Shown: in pieces, positions 6,132 to 13,364 of the stretch | How the letters are laid out: each line of letters opens with the position of its first letter | How positions within the stretch are numbered: the stretch's first letter is position 1 | NCBI GenBank assembly: GCA_900554225.1 | Contig: USGH01000039.1 | Coordinates: 1-13,364, forward strand | Reading direction: 5' to 3' | DNA length: 13,364 nucleotides | DNA from: an uncultured Eubacteriales bacterium | Lineage (GTDB): Bacteria > Bacillota > Clostridia > Oscillospirales > CAG-272 | Position numbers and translations under genes: made by a program | Notes under the pieces: generated by a model | The model's input: the letters and a program-made list of their open reading frames with translations, nothing else | What the model was told of the DNA's origin: nothing | Database searches by the model: none

Positions 6132-6379
6132 ACTGCCAGAAGAACCGCCGCGCTCCCAGAATCCAAGAGGGAGAACGCGGCGGTCATCACAAACGCGAGA
6201 CGGACTCGCGGAACACAGGTTGGTGGAGCATTCCGGACTGCTCAATGACAGGATATGCACTGCCACCGATTTGGTGCCGCACGGATCCGTCTGCGCGATC
6301 GTGCAAAAACGCATTTTGCAAAAAAACATACGAAAACCATTTCTATAAAAAAGCCTGATAGAGAAAGGAAGTCAGAAGT
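6132..6379 (+). other. Hairpin-rich 248-nt gap between ispF and rpe
   Basis: I see no gene here but unusually dense pairing. The first hairpin is ACCGCCGCG-CTCCC (6144-6157) with GGGAG-AA-CGCGGCGGT (6169-6184), a very stable 14-bp stem with a two-base bulge. It begins 13 nt after the ispF stop and has no T-run. Next come CGCGAG/CTCGCG (6194-6199 with 6205-6210), GAGCA/TGCTC (near 6226-6243), CACC/GGTG around 6264-6276, GCACG/CGTGC (6279-6283 with 6300-6304), and TGCAAAA/TTTTGCA (about 6302-6320). A TATAAA at 6344-6349 has no good -35 at normal spacing. The first hairpin may protect or end the ispDF message. I do not recognise a known riboswitch. Confidence 0.45.
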
Positions 6380-7051
6380 ATGACCCATTCCATGAAAACC
6401 GCACCGTCCCTGCTTGCCTGTGATTTTTTGCATCTTGCCGATGAGGTACAGCGTGCAAAGGCCGCCGGAGCCGATTGGCTCCACTGCGACGTGATGGACG
6501 GCGTGTACGTACCCAATATCAGCTTTGGCTTTGACATCATCGGAAAGATCCACACCATCACCGACCTGCCGCTTGATGTACATATGATGACTGCCGTGCC
6601 GGAGAAGTATCTGGAGGTCCTCGCAAAGGCAGGCGCATTTTCCGTGACGATCCACTCCGATGTAATGGAAGAAGCAGGGCTCATGGACACATTGGAGAAG
6701 ATCCACGCGCTCGGGATGAAAACCGGGGTTGCCCTGAAGCCAAAGTGTCCGGCGGCGGATCTCATCCCATACCTTGCGCTCTGCGATATGGCGTTGGTCA
6801 TGACGGTGGAGCCGGGGTTCGGCGGGCAGAAATTCATGGCGGATATGCTTCCGAAAATCCGCGCGATCCGGGAAATGGCAAGGCCGGAGATGCTGATCCA
6901 GGTGGACGGCGGTATCGGCGTCGGCAATATCGGACTGTGTGCAGAGGCGGGCGCGGACTGCTTTGTCGTAGGCACCTCTTCCTTCCGTGCGCCCGATATG
7001 CGTGCAGCGATCTCGGAGATGAAGAAAATGGCGGAGGACGCGGCAAAATAA
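6380..7051 (+). CDS. rpe: Ribulose-phosphate 3-epimerase
   Basis: The 223-residue protein interconverts ribulose 5-phosphate and xylulose 5-phosphate in the pentose phosphate pathway. It is a TIM barrel with every expected landmark: APSLLACDF at 8-16, the first metal site LHCDVMDGVYVPN (His35, Asp37) with VPN as usual, the second site LDVHMM (His68), the phosphate-region motif TVEPGFGGQKF at 142-152, and the second catalytic Asp176 in QVDGGIG. AGAAAGGAAG at 6361-6370, nine nt before ATG 6380, supports the start. It follows a structured gap after ispF and precedes mgtE by 48 nt. Many Firmicutes place rpe in a rsgA-rpe-thiN or prpC/prkC cluster; here its neighbours are ispF and mgtE instead. 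Confidence 0.97.
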   Translation: MTHSMKTAPSLLACDFLHLADEVQRAKAAGADWLHCDVMDGVYVPNISFGFDIIGKIHTITDLPLDVHMMTAVPEKYLEVLAKAGAFSVTIHSDVMEEAGLMDTLEKIHALGMKTGVALKPKCPAADLIPYLALCDMALVMTVEPGFGGQKFMADMLPKIRAIREMARPEMLIQVDGGIGVGNIGLCAEAGADCFVVGTSSFRAPDMRAAISEMKKMAEDAAK

Positions 7052-7099
7052 CGACGCGCACACAAAACGACCGGATGGGAGCGGAAAGGCGGCGAGAAT

Positions 7100-8455
7100 A
7101 TGAACGAAACGGAGTCGGCGGTAGAACAGGTGCTGTCCTATCTCGAAAACCGCCAGTACCATGCACTGCGTCAATATCTCGAAAATGAAGAAGCTGCGGA
7201 CGTTGCGGGATGGTTTCTTGAGATTCCGCGGGAATATTTTCTGCTGCTGTTCCGGATCCTGCCGAAGGAGCTGGCGGCGGAGGTCTTTGTCGAGCTGGAG
7301 CCGGATGTGCAGGAGACACTGCTCAAGGCATTCTCGGATGAGGAATTGGGGCAGGTCGTGGAGCGGCTGTTTGTGGACGATACCGTGGAGCTGATTGAGG
7401 AAATGCCCGCAAACGTCGTCCACCGGATCATCGCCAATACTACACCGGAAAAGCGAAGTGCCGTCAACGCGCTGCTGCAATATCCCCGGGACAGCGCAGG
7501 CAGCGGTATGACGACAGAATTTGTTGAGTTGAAAACACAAATGACTGCCGCGGATGTGTTTAAGAAAATCAAGCGCTCCGGCATCGACCGGGAGACGATA
7601 TACGACTGCTATGTCACGGATCGGAGCAGGCGGCTCATCGGTGTACTCAGCATCAAGGACCTACTCATCACGAAGGCGGAGAATCCGACCGTCGGGGAGC
7701 TAATGCAGACGGAGCCGATCTCTGCCAATGTGCTCGACAGCGAAGAAGAGGTGGCACGGCGGCTCCAGAAGTACGGCTTTCTTGCCCTGCCGATCGTGGA
7801 CAACGAAAACCGTCTTGTGGGGATCCTTACCTACGACGACGCTATGCACGTTCTGTCGGAAAATGACAGCGAGGACATGGAGATCATGGCGGCGATTACC
7901 CCGACGGATACCACCTATCTGCGTACCCCGGTGTTTGCCCTGTGGAAGGCACGGATCCCGTGGCTCCTCATCCTGATGCTCTCCTCCACGTTCACCTCCC
8001 GCATTCTCCAATCCTTTGAGGACGCGCTGGTATCCTGTGCCGCATTGACCGCGTTCATTCCGATGCTCATGGGAACGGGCGGAAACGCGGGCGCACAGGT
8101 ATCGGTGACGATCATCCGCGGGCTGTCGCTCGGCGAGATCCGGATGCGCGATGTATTTCGGATCCTCTGGAAGGAGTGGCGCGTTTCGCTCCTGTGCGGA
8201 CTTACGCTGTCGGTCGTCAATTTTGGAAAAATGCTTCTGATCGACCGCGTGACCATTCCGGTCGCCGTCACGGTATCGCTCACAGTGCTTGCCGTTGTCG
8301 TGATCGCAAAGCTGGTCGGCGGATTGATGCCGGTGCTTGCCAAGCGGCTCGGTTTCGATCCGGCGGTGATGGCAAATCCGTTTATCACCACCATTGTGGA
8401 CATTCTTTCCCTCCTGCTTTACTTCTTTATTGCCGGAAGGATCCTTGGAATTTGA
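7100..8455 (+). CDS. mgtE: Magnesium transporter MgtE
   Basis: The 451-residue length is standard for this dimeric Mg2+ channel of the cell membrane. The parts in order are: a helical N domain with repeats (residues about 5-128, for example LPKELAAEVFVELEPDVQ), two CBS domains (about 135-195 and 198-258), an acidic linker (ENDSEDMEIM), a connecting helix, and five membrane segments from about 285. The pore signature MLMGTGGNAGAQ (322-333) and the key pore Asp434 in TTIVDILSLLLYF are present. The acidic CBS and N domains sense internal Mg2+ and close the pore in characterised relatives. A GGAAAGG stretch at 7082-7088 precedes ATG 7100. No M-box riboswitch precedes it; the gap to rpe is only 48 nt, so it is probably read through from upstream. 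Confidence 0.96.
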   Translation: MNETESAVEQVLSYLENRQYHALRQYLENEEAADVAGWFLEIPREYFLLLFRILPKELAAEVFVELEPDVQETLLKAFSDEELGQVVERLFVDDTVELIEEMPANVVHRIIANTTPEKRSAVNALLQYPRDSAGSGMTTEFVELKTQMTAADVFKKIKRSGIDRETIYDCYVTDRSRRLIGVLSIKDLLITKAENPTVGELMQTEPISANVLDSEEEVARRLQKYGFLALPIVDNENRLVGILTYDDAMHVLSENDSEDMEIMAAITPTDTTYLRTPVFALWKARIPWLLILMLSSTFTSRILQSFEDALVSCAALTAFIPMLMGTGGNAGAQVSVTIIRGLSLGEIRMRDVFRILWKEWRVSLLCGLTLSVVNFGKMLLIDRVTIPVAVTVSLTVLAVVVIAKLVGGLMPVLAKRLGFDPAVMANPFITTIVDILSLLLYFFIAGRILGI

Positions 8456-8560
8456 CATTCTGTGACAAAATGCCGAGAAAATCCGACGTTTCCCCGCAAA
8501 TTTATATAGGAAGTCACAAGCGAAAAATGGACGTCTGCCCTACAAAAAATGCCGTTTGTA

Positions 8561-8569
8561 TGCTATAAT
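8561..8569 (+). promoter_or_regulatory. Extended -10 promoter for prs
   Basis: TGC followed by a perfect TATAAT (8564-8569) makes a second TGnTATAAT in this window. The -35 position 17 bp upstream (TACAAA at 8541-8546) is weak. Transcription would start near 8576, giving a leader of about 95 nt. The preceding stretch 8456-8560 shows no clear terminator, only a distant TGTGAC/GTCACA pair (8461-8466 with 8513-8518). Confidence 0.68.
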
Positions 8570-8587
8570 ATTAGAGGTAGAATTGTG

Positions 8588-8624
8588 CCTCCGTTTTGCT
8601 GCGTTTTTTTGCCGGAAACGGGGG
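8588..8624 (+). promoter_or_regulatory. Leader hairpin before prs
   Basis: CCTCCGTTT (8588-8596) pairs with AAACGGGGG (8616-8624) in nine pairs, one of them G-T, around a loop containing seven T. It lies at the start of the predicted prs transcript and about 36 nt before the ribosome site. There is no T-run directly after the stem, so it resembles a protective or regulatory leader stem more than a terminator. Confidence 0.4.
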
Positions 8625-8671
8625 GATCGGTGCTTTTTGTGAAATGAATAAATGGAAAAAGGGGTAAATGT

Positions 8672-9811
8672 ATGAGCGACAGCTTTTTCGGCGAACTGAG
8701 CGTGATTGGAATGCGCGGCTGTGAGAAATTCGTGGAGCAGGTGGATTTTTACTTGCGTGAGTGGAGAAGTCACGATGCGGATGTTACCTATATCTCCCAG
8801 GCGGACTGCCCGCGTTTCGGCTCCGGCGAAGGCAAGGGACTTCTGCATGAATCCATGCGCGGTCACGATGTCTACATTCTCGCGGACTGCTTCAACCACG
8901 GTGTGACCTACCGCATGTACGGACAGGACGTTCCCATGAGTCCCGATGAACATTTTCAGGATCTGAAACGGACCATCGCGGCGATTGGCGGCAAGGCGCG
9001 GCGGACGAGCGTGATCATGCCGATGCTGTATGAGGGTCGCCAGCACAAACGTTCCTCCCGCGAATCCCTCGACTGTGCCATCGCTTTGCAGGAACTGGTC
9101 AACATGGGTGTGAGCAATATCATCACCTTTGATGCGCATGACCCGCGTGTATCGAATGCGATTCCGCTGACCGGTTTTGACAACGTGCGTCCCACTTACC
9201 AGATGCTCAAGGCACTGGTGCGCAATATCCCCGACATTTCTCTGAGCCATGACGACATCATGATCATCTCGCCCGATGAAGGTGCCATGTCGCGTACCAT
9301 GTACTACGCTTCCGTCATGGGATTGGATCTCGGTATGTTCTATAAGAGAAGAAACTATGCCGTGGTCATCGACGGAAAGAATCCCATTGAAGCGCACGAA
9401 TATCTCGGCAAGGACGTGCAGGGCAAGGATGTTATTGTCATCGACGATATGATCTCCTCCGGGGATTCCATTCTCGATGTTGCCCGCCAGCTCAAGGATA
9501 AGGGAGCCAAGCGGATCTTCTTCTTTGTTACGTTCGGTCTTTTCACAGCCGGCTACGAGGCGTTCGACAAGGCATATGAGGACGGCATTTTCTCAAAGTG
9601 CTTCACGACCAACCTTACATATCACCCGGAGGAGCTGATCCGGAAGGAATGGTACGCCGATGTGAATATGTGCAAGTACGTTGCGCTCATCATCGATACG
9701 CTCAACCAGGACAAGTCCATAGGCACACTGCTCAATCCGGTCCGCAAGATCCACAATATCCTGAATGAACAGCCAAAAAAGCACGATACGGCACTCCCCT
9801 TTAACGAATAA
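8672..9811 (+). CDS. prs: Ribose-phosphate pyrophosphokinase, long divergent form
   Basis: The protein resembles PRPP synthetase, which makes phosphoribosyl pyrophosphate from ribose 5-phosphate and ATP. The PRPP/ribose-phosphate loop VIDDMISSGDSI (256-267) is clear, and SPDEGAMSR (200-208), TFDAHDPRV (152-160) and MPMLYEGRQHKRSSRESL (116-133) correspond in order to the canonical SPD, LD-H and PY-RQD-K regions. The sequence departs strongly from the standard form: the usual Y-A-R-Q-D-[RK] appears as Y-E-G-R-Q-H-K-R, and the length is 379 against about 310-320, with extra sequence at both ends. It belongs to a longer variant type seen in Clostridia. Catalysis is likely but not certain. AAAAAGGGG at 8656-8664 precedes ATG 8672. 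It has its own promoter and is followed 21 nt later by argS. Confidence 0.87.
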   Translation: MSDSFFGELSVIGMRGCEKFVEQVDFYLREWRSHDADVTYISQADCPRFGSGEGKGLLHESMRGHDVYILADCFNHGVTYRMYGQDVPMSPDEHFQDLKRTIAAIGGKARRTSVIMPMLYEGRQHKRSSRESLDCAIALQELVNMGVSNIITFDAHDPRVSNAIPLTGFDNVRPTYQMLKALVRNIPDISLSHDDIMIISPDEGAMSRTMYYASVMGLDLGMFYKRRNYAVVIDGKNPIEAHEYLGKDVQGKDVIVIDDMISSGDSILDVARQLKDKGAKRIFFFVTFGLFTAGYEAFDKAYEDGIFSKCFTTNLTYHPEELIRKEWYADVNMCKYVALIIDTLNQDKSIGTLLNPVRKIHNILNEQPKKHDTALPFNE

Positions 9812-9832
9812 AGTAGAATTGAGATAGAAACT

Positions 9833-11542
9833 ATGCAGAAATTCAAACACATCATCGCGGAAAAGCTCCGTGCAGCACTGCTTGAGAAATTCCAGCGCGA
9901 GGACGAGATCGAAACGCTTGTCGGAATGCTCGAATATCCGCCGGACGAAACCTTAGGCGATCTTGCCTTCCCGTGCTTTCGATATGCGAAGCTTCTCCGT
10001 ATGGCACCGCCGAAGATCGCCGCCGCGCTTGCAGAAGCCGTATCGGATCCCGCGTTTTCCGAGGTTTCTGCCGCCGGAGGGTACGTCAATTTCAAAATCG
10101 CGAATCCCTATCTGACAAACGAAGTCCTGACCGCCGTGGAGGAAAAGAAGGATCGCTATGGTTCCTCTGACGCAGGGCAGGGCAAAACGGTCGTATTCGA
10201 CTATTCCTCGCCGAATATTTGCAAGCCGTTCCACATCGGTCATCTCGGCACCACCGTGATCGGTCACTCCTTAAAGCTTCTGCACGCATTTGAGGGCTAC
10301 AACTGCATCGGCGTCAACCATCTTGGCGACTGGGGTACGCAATTCGGTAAGCAGATCGTTGCATTCCGCCTGTGGGGAGACAGAGAAACGGTCGAAAAGG
10401 GCGGTATCGATGAGCTGGTCAAGCTGTACGTGAAGTTCCACGAGGAAGCGGACAAGGATCCGTCGCTCAACGATAAAGCCCGTGCGGAATTTCACAAGCT
10501 CGAAGAAAACGATCCCGAGAATATCGCGCTGCGCAACTGGTTCGTCGAGGTTTCCATGAAGGAATACGACGCGACCTACGGACAGCTCGGAATCGCGTTC
10601 GACTCCTATAAAGGCGAGTCCTTCTACGTCGATAAGGTGCCGGAGATCGTCTCTATGCTGCGCGACAAGGGGCTTCTCAAGATTGACGACGGCGCATCCA
10701 TTGTGGATCTGTCCGCATACAACATGCCGCCGTGCCTGATCCTCAAAAACGACGGTACGACGATCTATCCCGCACGCGATATAGCGGCTGCCGTGTACCG
10801 TAAGAGAACCTACGATTTCGACAAATGCGTATACGTCACCTCCTCTGCGCAGAGTCTCCACTTCGCACAGTGGTTCAAGGTTGTCGAACTGATGGGCTTT
10901 GACTGGGCGGATGAGCTGGTTCACGTTCCTTATGGCACGGTCAGCATCGGCGGTGCAAAGCTGGCGACCAGAACGGGCAATGTAGTGCTGCTGAAGGATC
11001 TCTTCCGCCAGTCTATCGAAAAGGTGCGCGAGATTATGGACGAAAAGAACCCGAATCTCGCAAACAAAGACGAGACGGCGGAGGCGGTCGGCGTTGGTGC
11101 GATTGTGTTCAACTATCTATACAACAGCCGGATCAAGGACATCAATTTCACCATTGAATCCGCACTCAGCTTTGACGGCAGCACCGGTCCCTATGCACAG
11201 TATACCTATGCGAGAACGTGCAGCATCCTCGAAAAAGCGGCGGGTGTGGATTTGACAGCGTCTGCCGGGATCACTGCGGAGGAAGAAGCTGGCGTACTGA
11301 AGGTACTCGCACGTTTCCCGGAAAAGGTTGCGCAGGCGGTAGAAGAATACGAGCCGTGTGTGATCGCGCGCTTTGTGATCGAGCTGTGTACCGCGTTCAA
11401 CCGGTTCTATAAAGGCTGCCCGATCCTGTCGGCAGAGGACGAGGGCGTAAAGGCGTTCCGTATCCGTCTGACAGCGGCGACCGGCACGGTGCTTTCCACC
11501 GCACTCCATCTCATCTGCCTGAAAACACCTGAGAAAATCTGA
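9833..11542 (+). CDS. argS: Arginyl-tRNA synthetase
   Basis: This class I synthetase charges tRNA-Arg with arginine. At 569 residues it is of normal length. Residues 1-about 95 form the N-terminal tRNA-contacting domain, with ETLGDLAFPCF near 39-49. The catalytic core shows DYSSPNICKPFHIGHLGTT with the HIGH box at 134-137, then NHLGDWGTQFG at 162-172. The second signature is altered: the place of KMSTRKGN is taken by KLATRTGN (about 377-384). The C-terminal helical anticodon domain contains AQYTYARTCSILEKA and ends ALHLICLKTPEKI, as expected of a DALR domain. Upstream of ATG 9833 the ribosome site is weak (GAGATAG). It probably shares the prs transcript, and yebC follows 36 nt after it. Confidence 0.97.
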   Translation: MQKFKHIIAEKLRAALLEKFQREDEIETLVGMLEYPPDETLGDLAFPCFRYAKLLRMAPPKIAAALAEAVSDPAFSEVSAAGGYVNFKIANPYLTNEVLTAVEEKKDRYGSSDAGQGKTVVFDYSSPNICKPFHIGHLGTTVIGHSLKLLHAFEGYNCIGVNHLGDWGTQFGKQIVAFRLWGDRETVEKGGIDELVKLYVKFHEEADKDPSLNDKARAEFHKLEENDPENIALRNWFVEVSMKEYDATYGQLGIAFDSYKGESFYVDKVPEIVSMLRDKGLLKIDDGASIVDLSAYNMPPCLILKNDGTTIYPARDIAAAVYRKRTYDFDKCVYVTSSAQSLHFAQWFKVVELMGFDWADELVHVPYGTVSIGGAKLATRTGNVVLLKDLFRQSIEKVREIMDEKNPNLANKDETAEAVGVGAIVFNYLYNSRIKDINFTIESALSFDGSTGPYAQYTYARTCSILEKAAGVDLTASAGITAEEEAGVLKVLARFPEKVAQAVEEYEPCVIARFVIELCTAFNRFYKGCPILSAEDEGVKAFRIRLTAATGTVLSTALHLICLKTPEKI

Positions 11543-11578
11543 AATCCCATTATTCATATATTGTAAGAGGTAATCAAG

Positions 11579-12313
11579 ATGTCCGGACATAGCAAATGGA
11601 ATAATATCAAGAATAAAAAAGAAAAAACCGACGCGCAAAAGGCGAAGGTGTTTACCAAAATCGGTAAGGAAATCGCCATCTGTGTCAGAGAAGGCGGCGG
11701 AGATCCGAACTCGAACGGTAAGCTGCGCGAGCTGATTTATAAGGCAAAGGCAAGCAATGTGCCGAACGACAACATCGAGCGCGCGATCAAAAAGGCAATG
11801 GGTGCCGACAGTGTACAGTACGAGGAGATCACGTATGAGGGCTACGGTCCGTCCGGCGTTGCCGTGATTGTGGAAACCGCAACCGACAGCCGCAACCGTA
11901 CCGCCTCCGACGTGCGCCATTTCTTCGACAAATATGGCGGAAATCTCGGTTCCAACGGCTGTGTGAGCTATATGTTTGAGGACAAGGGCGTGATCGTGCT
12001 GCTCCGCGAGGACAACGAAAAGGTCGATGAGGATCAGCTCATGGAGGACGCACTGGAAGCCGGTGCCGAGGATTTCTCTTCCGATGAGGATTCCTTCCAG
12101 ATCACCACGGAGCCGTCCGATGTGTATGCCATCCGTGACGCACTTGCGGCGAAGGGCTACAAGATCGAATCCGCAGAAGAGGACAAGATCCCGAATACCT
12201 ACGTGACCCTGGAATCCGAGGACGACATCAAGAATATGACCCAACTGATCGAGCATCTCGAGGACAGCGACGACGTGCAGGAGATCTACCACAACTGGGA
12301 GAACTGCGACTGA
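11579..12313 (+). CDS. yebC: YebC/PmpR-family protein
   Basis: The 244-residue protein carries the family hallmark at its start, MSGHSKWNNIKNKKEKTDAQKAK, then KIGKEIAI, followed by NVPNDNIERAIKKAMG (57-72) and TYEGYGPSGVAVIVE (83-97). The middle (FDKYGGNLGSNGCVSYMF) and the acidic C-terminal half (EDALEAGAEDFSSDEDSF) are also typical. YebC proteins are cytosolic; they have been described as DNA-binding regulators, and members of the family have more recently been linked to translation of difficult proline-rich sequences, so the exact role of this paralogue is open. AAGAGG at 11565-11570 supports ATG 11579. The place next to argS fits a translation-linked role but does not prove it. A hairpin lies shortly after the stop. 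Confidence 0.95.
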   Translation: MSGHSKWNNIKNKKEKTDAQKAKVFTKIGKEIAICVREGGGDPNSNGKLRELIYKAKASNVPNDNIERAIKKAMGADSVQYEEITYEGYGPSGVAVIVETATDSRNRTASDVRHFFDKYGGNLGSNGCVSYMFEDKGVIVLLREDNEKVDEDQLMEDALEAGAEDFSSDEDSFQITTEPSDVYAIRDALAAKGYKIESAEEDKIPNTYVTLESEDDIKNMTQLIEHLEDSDDVQEIYHNWENCD

Positions 12314-12343
12314 TCAGCACTCAGAAGACGATGGACATGACGA

Positions 12344-12385
12344 AAATTCCTTCTTTCACCGGATTCCGGCTGGGAGAAGGAATTT
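12344..12385 (+). terminator. Hairpin between yebC and lgt (weak terminator or processing stem)
   Basis: AAATTCCTTCT (12344-12354) and its exact complement AGAAGGAATTT (12375-12385) make an 11-bp stem, with an inner CCGG/CCGG pair (12359-12362 with 12366-12369). The stem ends in three T but no longer T-run follows, so termination would be partial at best. It lies about 30 nt after the yebC stop and 35 nt before lgt. Confidence 0.5.
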
Positions 12386-12420
12386 GTACTACTGCCATCT
12401 CATAATAAAGGAGATTTTCT

Positions 12421-13364
12421 ATGCAGTATATTTCATTTCCCGGTCTTGGGATCGGACCGTTCCACATCGATAAGGCAGCGTTCACCATCTTCGGAAAGGA
12501 CATCGCGTGGTACGGTATCCTCATCACGTTCGGTATGATCCTGTGCGTCCTATACGCCAATTATGTCGCCACACACCGTGAAAAGCTGAAAAGCGACGAC
12601 ATCATTGACCTCGCGTTCTACATCATCATTTTCGGCGTACTCGGCGCGCGGCTATACTACGTCCTCTTTGAGCTGGATTCCTATATTGTCACAAGCGGTA
12701 CGTTTTTACAGAATGTCGCACAGTCCTTTTTGCGGATCATCGGCATTTGGAACGGCGGTCTTGCCATCTATGGCGGCATCATTGCCGGTCTGATTACAGC
12801 GTATTTCTTCGCTCGCAAACGGAAGATTCCCTTCCTGAAGCTGTTTGATATGCTCGGCGCGACGGTTCTCATCGGACAGATCATCGGTCGGTGGGGCAAC
12901 TTTGTCAATATGGAGGCACACGGCGGAGAGACCACATTGCCGTGGCGGATGGGATTGCTCACCAGCTATTCCGGCACGATCCCGGCGGACGGCGTATGGG
13001 ACAGAGAGATCTATGTGCATCCGACCTTTCTCTACGAATCGCTCTGGAATCTCATCGGATTTTTCATCCTGAATGCACTCTATAAAAAGAAGAAATTCGA
13101 TGGCGAGATCTTTGGCGGCTACTGCATTTGGTACGGCTTTGGCAGAATGCTCATTGAGGGACTGCGCACCGACAGCCTTATGCTTGGACCGATCCGCATT
13201 TCACAGCTGGTCGGTTTTGCATCCTGCCTGTTCGGGATCGTATTCTGCGTGATACGCGCAAAACAGACGGCAAAGGCGAAAAACGCCGAGACGGAATACA
13301 CTGCAATCTACGATAAGGCTGTGGAAAACGCGGAGCAGCCGGTACGCACGGCGGATGTGGACAC
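12421..13364 (+). CDS. lgt: Prolipoprotein diacylglyceryl transferase (3' end beyond window)
   Basis: Lgt moves diacylglycerol from phosphatidylglycerol to the lipobox cysteine of prolipoproteins, in the membrane. The frame stays open for 314 residues to the edge, so the stop is missing, although the core is complete. Several hydrophobic segments are visible (about 29-47, 62-82, 112-130, 142-157, 208-221, 262-279). Key motifs are GARLYYVLFE (75-84), NGGLAIYGGIIAG (111-123), the signature IGRWGNFVNMEAHGG (155-169), HPTFLYES (200-207) and GRMLIEGLRTDSL (241-253). The last 35 residues after about 279 form a charged Lys/Ala/Glu-rich cytoplasmic tail that is longer than in compact family members. 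AAAGGAGA at 12407-12414 precedes ATG 12421. It is the last gene of the prs-argS-yebC-lgt row. Confidence 0.96.
   Translation, partial: MQYISFPGLGIGPFHIDKAAFTIFGKDIAWYGILITFGMILCVLYANYVATHREKLKSDDIIDLAFYIIIFGVLGARLYYVLFELDSYIVTSGTFLQNVAQSFLRIIGIWNGGLAIYGGIIAGLITAYFFARKRKIPFLKLFDMLGATVLIGQIIGRWGNFVNMEAHGGETTLPWRMGLLTSYSGTIPADGVWDREIYVHPTFLYESLWNLIGFFILNALYKKKKFDGEIFGGYCIWYGFGRMLIEGLRTDSLMLGPIRISQLVGFASCLFGIVFCVIRAKQTAKAKNAETEYTAIYDKAVENAEQPVRTADVD

Noticed and set aside
7052..7099. M-box magnesium riboswitch before mgtE
   Set aside because: The gap is only 48 nt, too short for the element, and I saw none of its conserved sequence in the upstream ispF-rpe gap.
6242..7540. Minus-strand open frame of 432 codons opposite rpe and mgtE
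   Set aside because: The product is rich in His, Arg and Cys without any domain, and the opposite strand encodes two unmistakable enzymes.
11117..12292. Minus-strand open frame of 391 codons opposite argS and yebC
   Set aside because: It is a shadow of two well-supported plus-strand genes, with no ribosome site and no family resemblance.
1..13364. CRISPR array, transposon, phage, toxin-antitoxin or biosynthetic cluster
   Set aside because: I saw no regularly spaced repeats, transposase or integrase motifs, or defence-type domains. The genes are core metabolism and envelope functions.

Overview
The window is almost entirely ordinary bacterial core-metabolism DNA, joined near its left end to an unrelated piece. 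Positions 942 to the end look like a Gram-positive, spore-former-type anaerobe of the Bacillota (class Clostridia), probably from a gut community. The clues are a DacF-type D,D-carboxypeptidase, a 445-residue Firmicutes-type glucose-6-phosphate isomerase, an intact non-mevalonate ispD-ispF pair, a divergent 379-residue PRPP synthetase, and AGGAGG-like ribosome sites. Every gene from 942 onward is on the plus strand. I name no genus.

Left piece (1 to about 941): two minus-strand fragments, the C-terminal part of a TelA-family toxic-anion-resistance protein and the N-terminal part of a TPM-domain protein, in more GC-rich DNA with many codons ending in C or G, separated by a palindromic repeat. 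The telA fragment loses its 5' part at exactly the point where a plus-strand dacF fragment loses its own. A 21-nt stretch (921-941) fits both families in opposite strands. This looks like an assembly chimera or a microhomology join, not a natural locus.

Right piece: (a) the 3' end of dacF; (b) a TTGAAA-17-TATCAT promoter and a long hairpin-rich leader, then pgi and a small P-loop NTPase gene ended by a strong intrinsic terminator; (c) a separately transcribed cysteine-rich conserved-type protein with its own terminator; (d) an extended -10 promoter, then overlapping ispD and ispF, a 248-nt hairpin-rich gap, rpe and the magnesium transporter mgtE; (e) a second extended -10 promoter, then the divergent prs, argS, a yebC-family regulator and lgt, which runs off the right edge.

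Functionally, pgi, rpe and prs connect glycolysis, the pentose phosphate pathway and PRPP supply. IspD and IspF make isoprenoid precursors for undecaprenyl lipid carriers. DacF and Lgt work on the cell wall and on lipoproteins, and ArgRS and YebC serve translation. I see no CRISPR array, transposase, phage gene, tRNA or rRNA, and no convincing new defence or biosynthetic system. The less ordinary items are the chimeric join, the cysteine-rich protein, the structured pgi leader, the ispF-rpe gap and the divergent PRPP synthetase.
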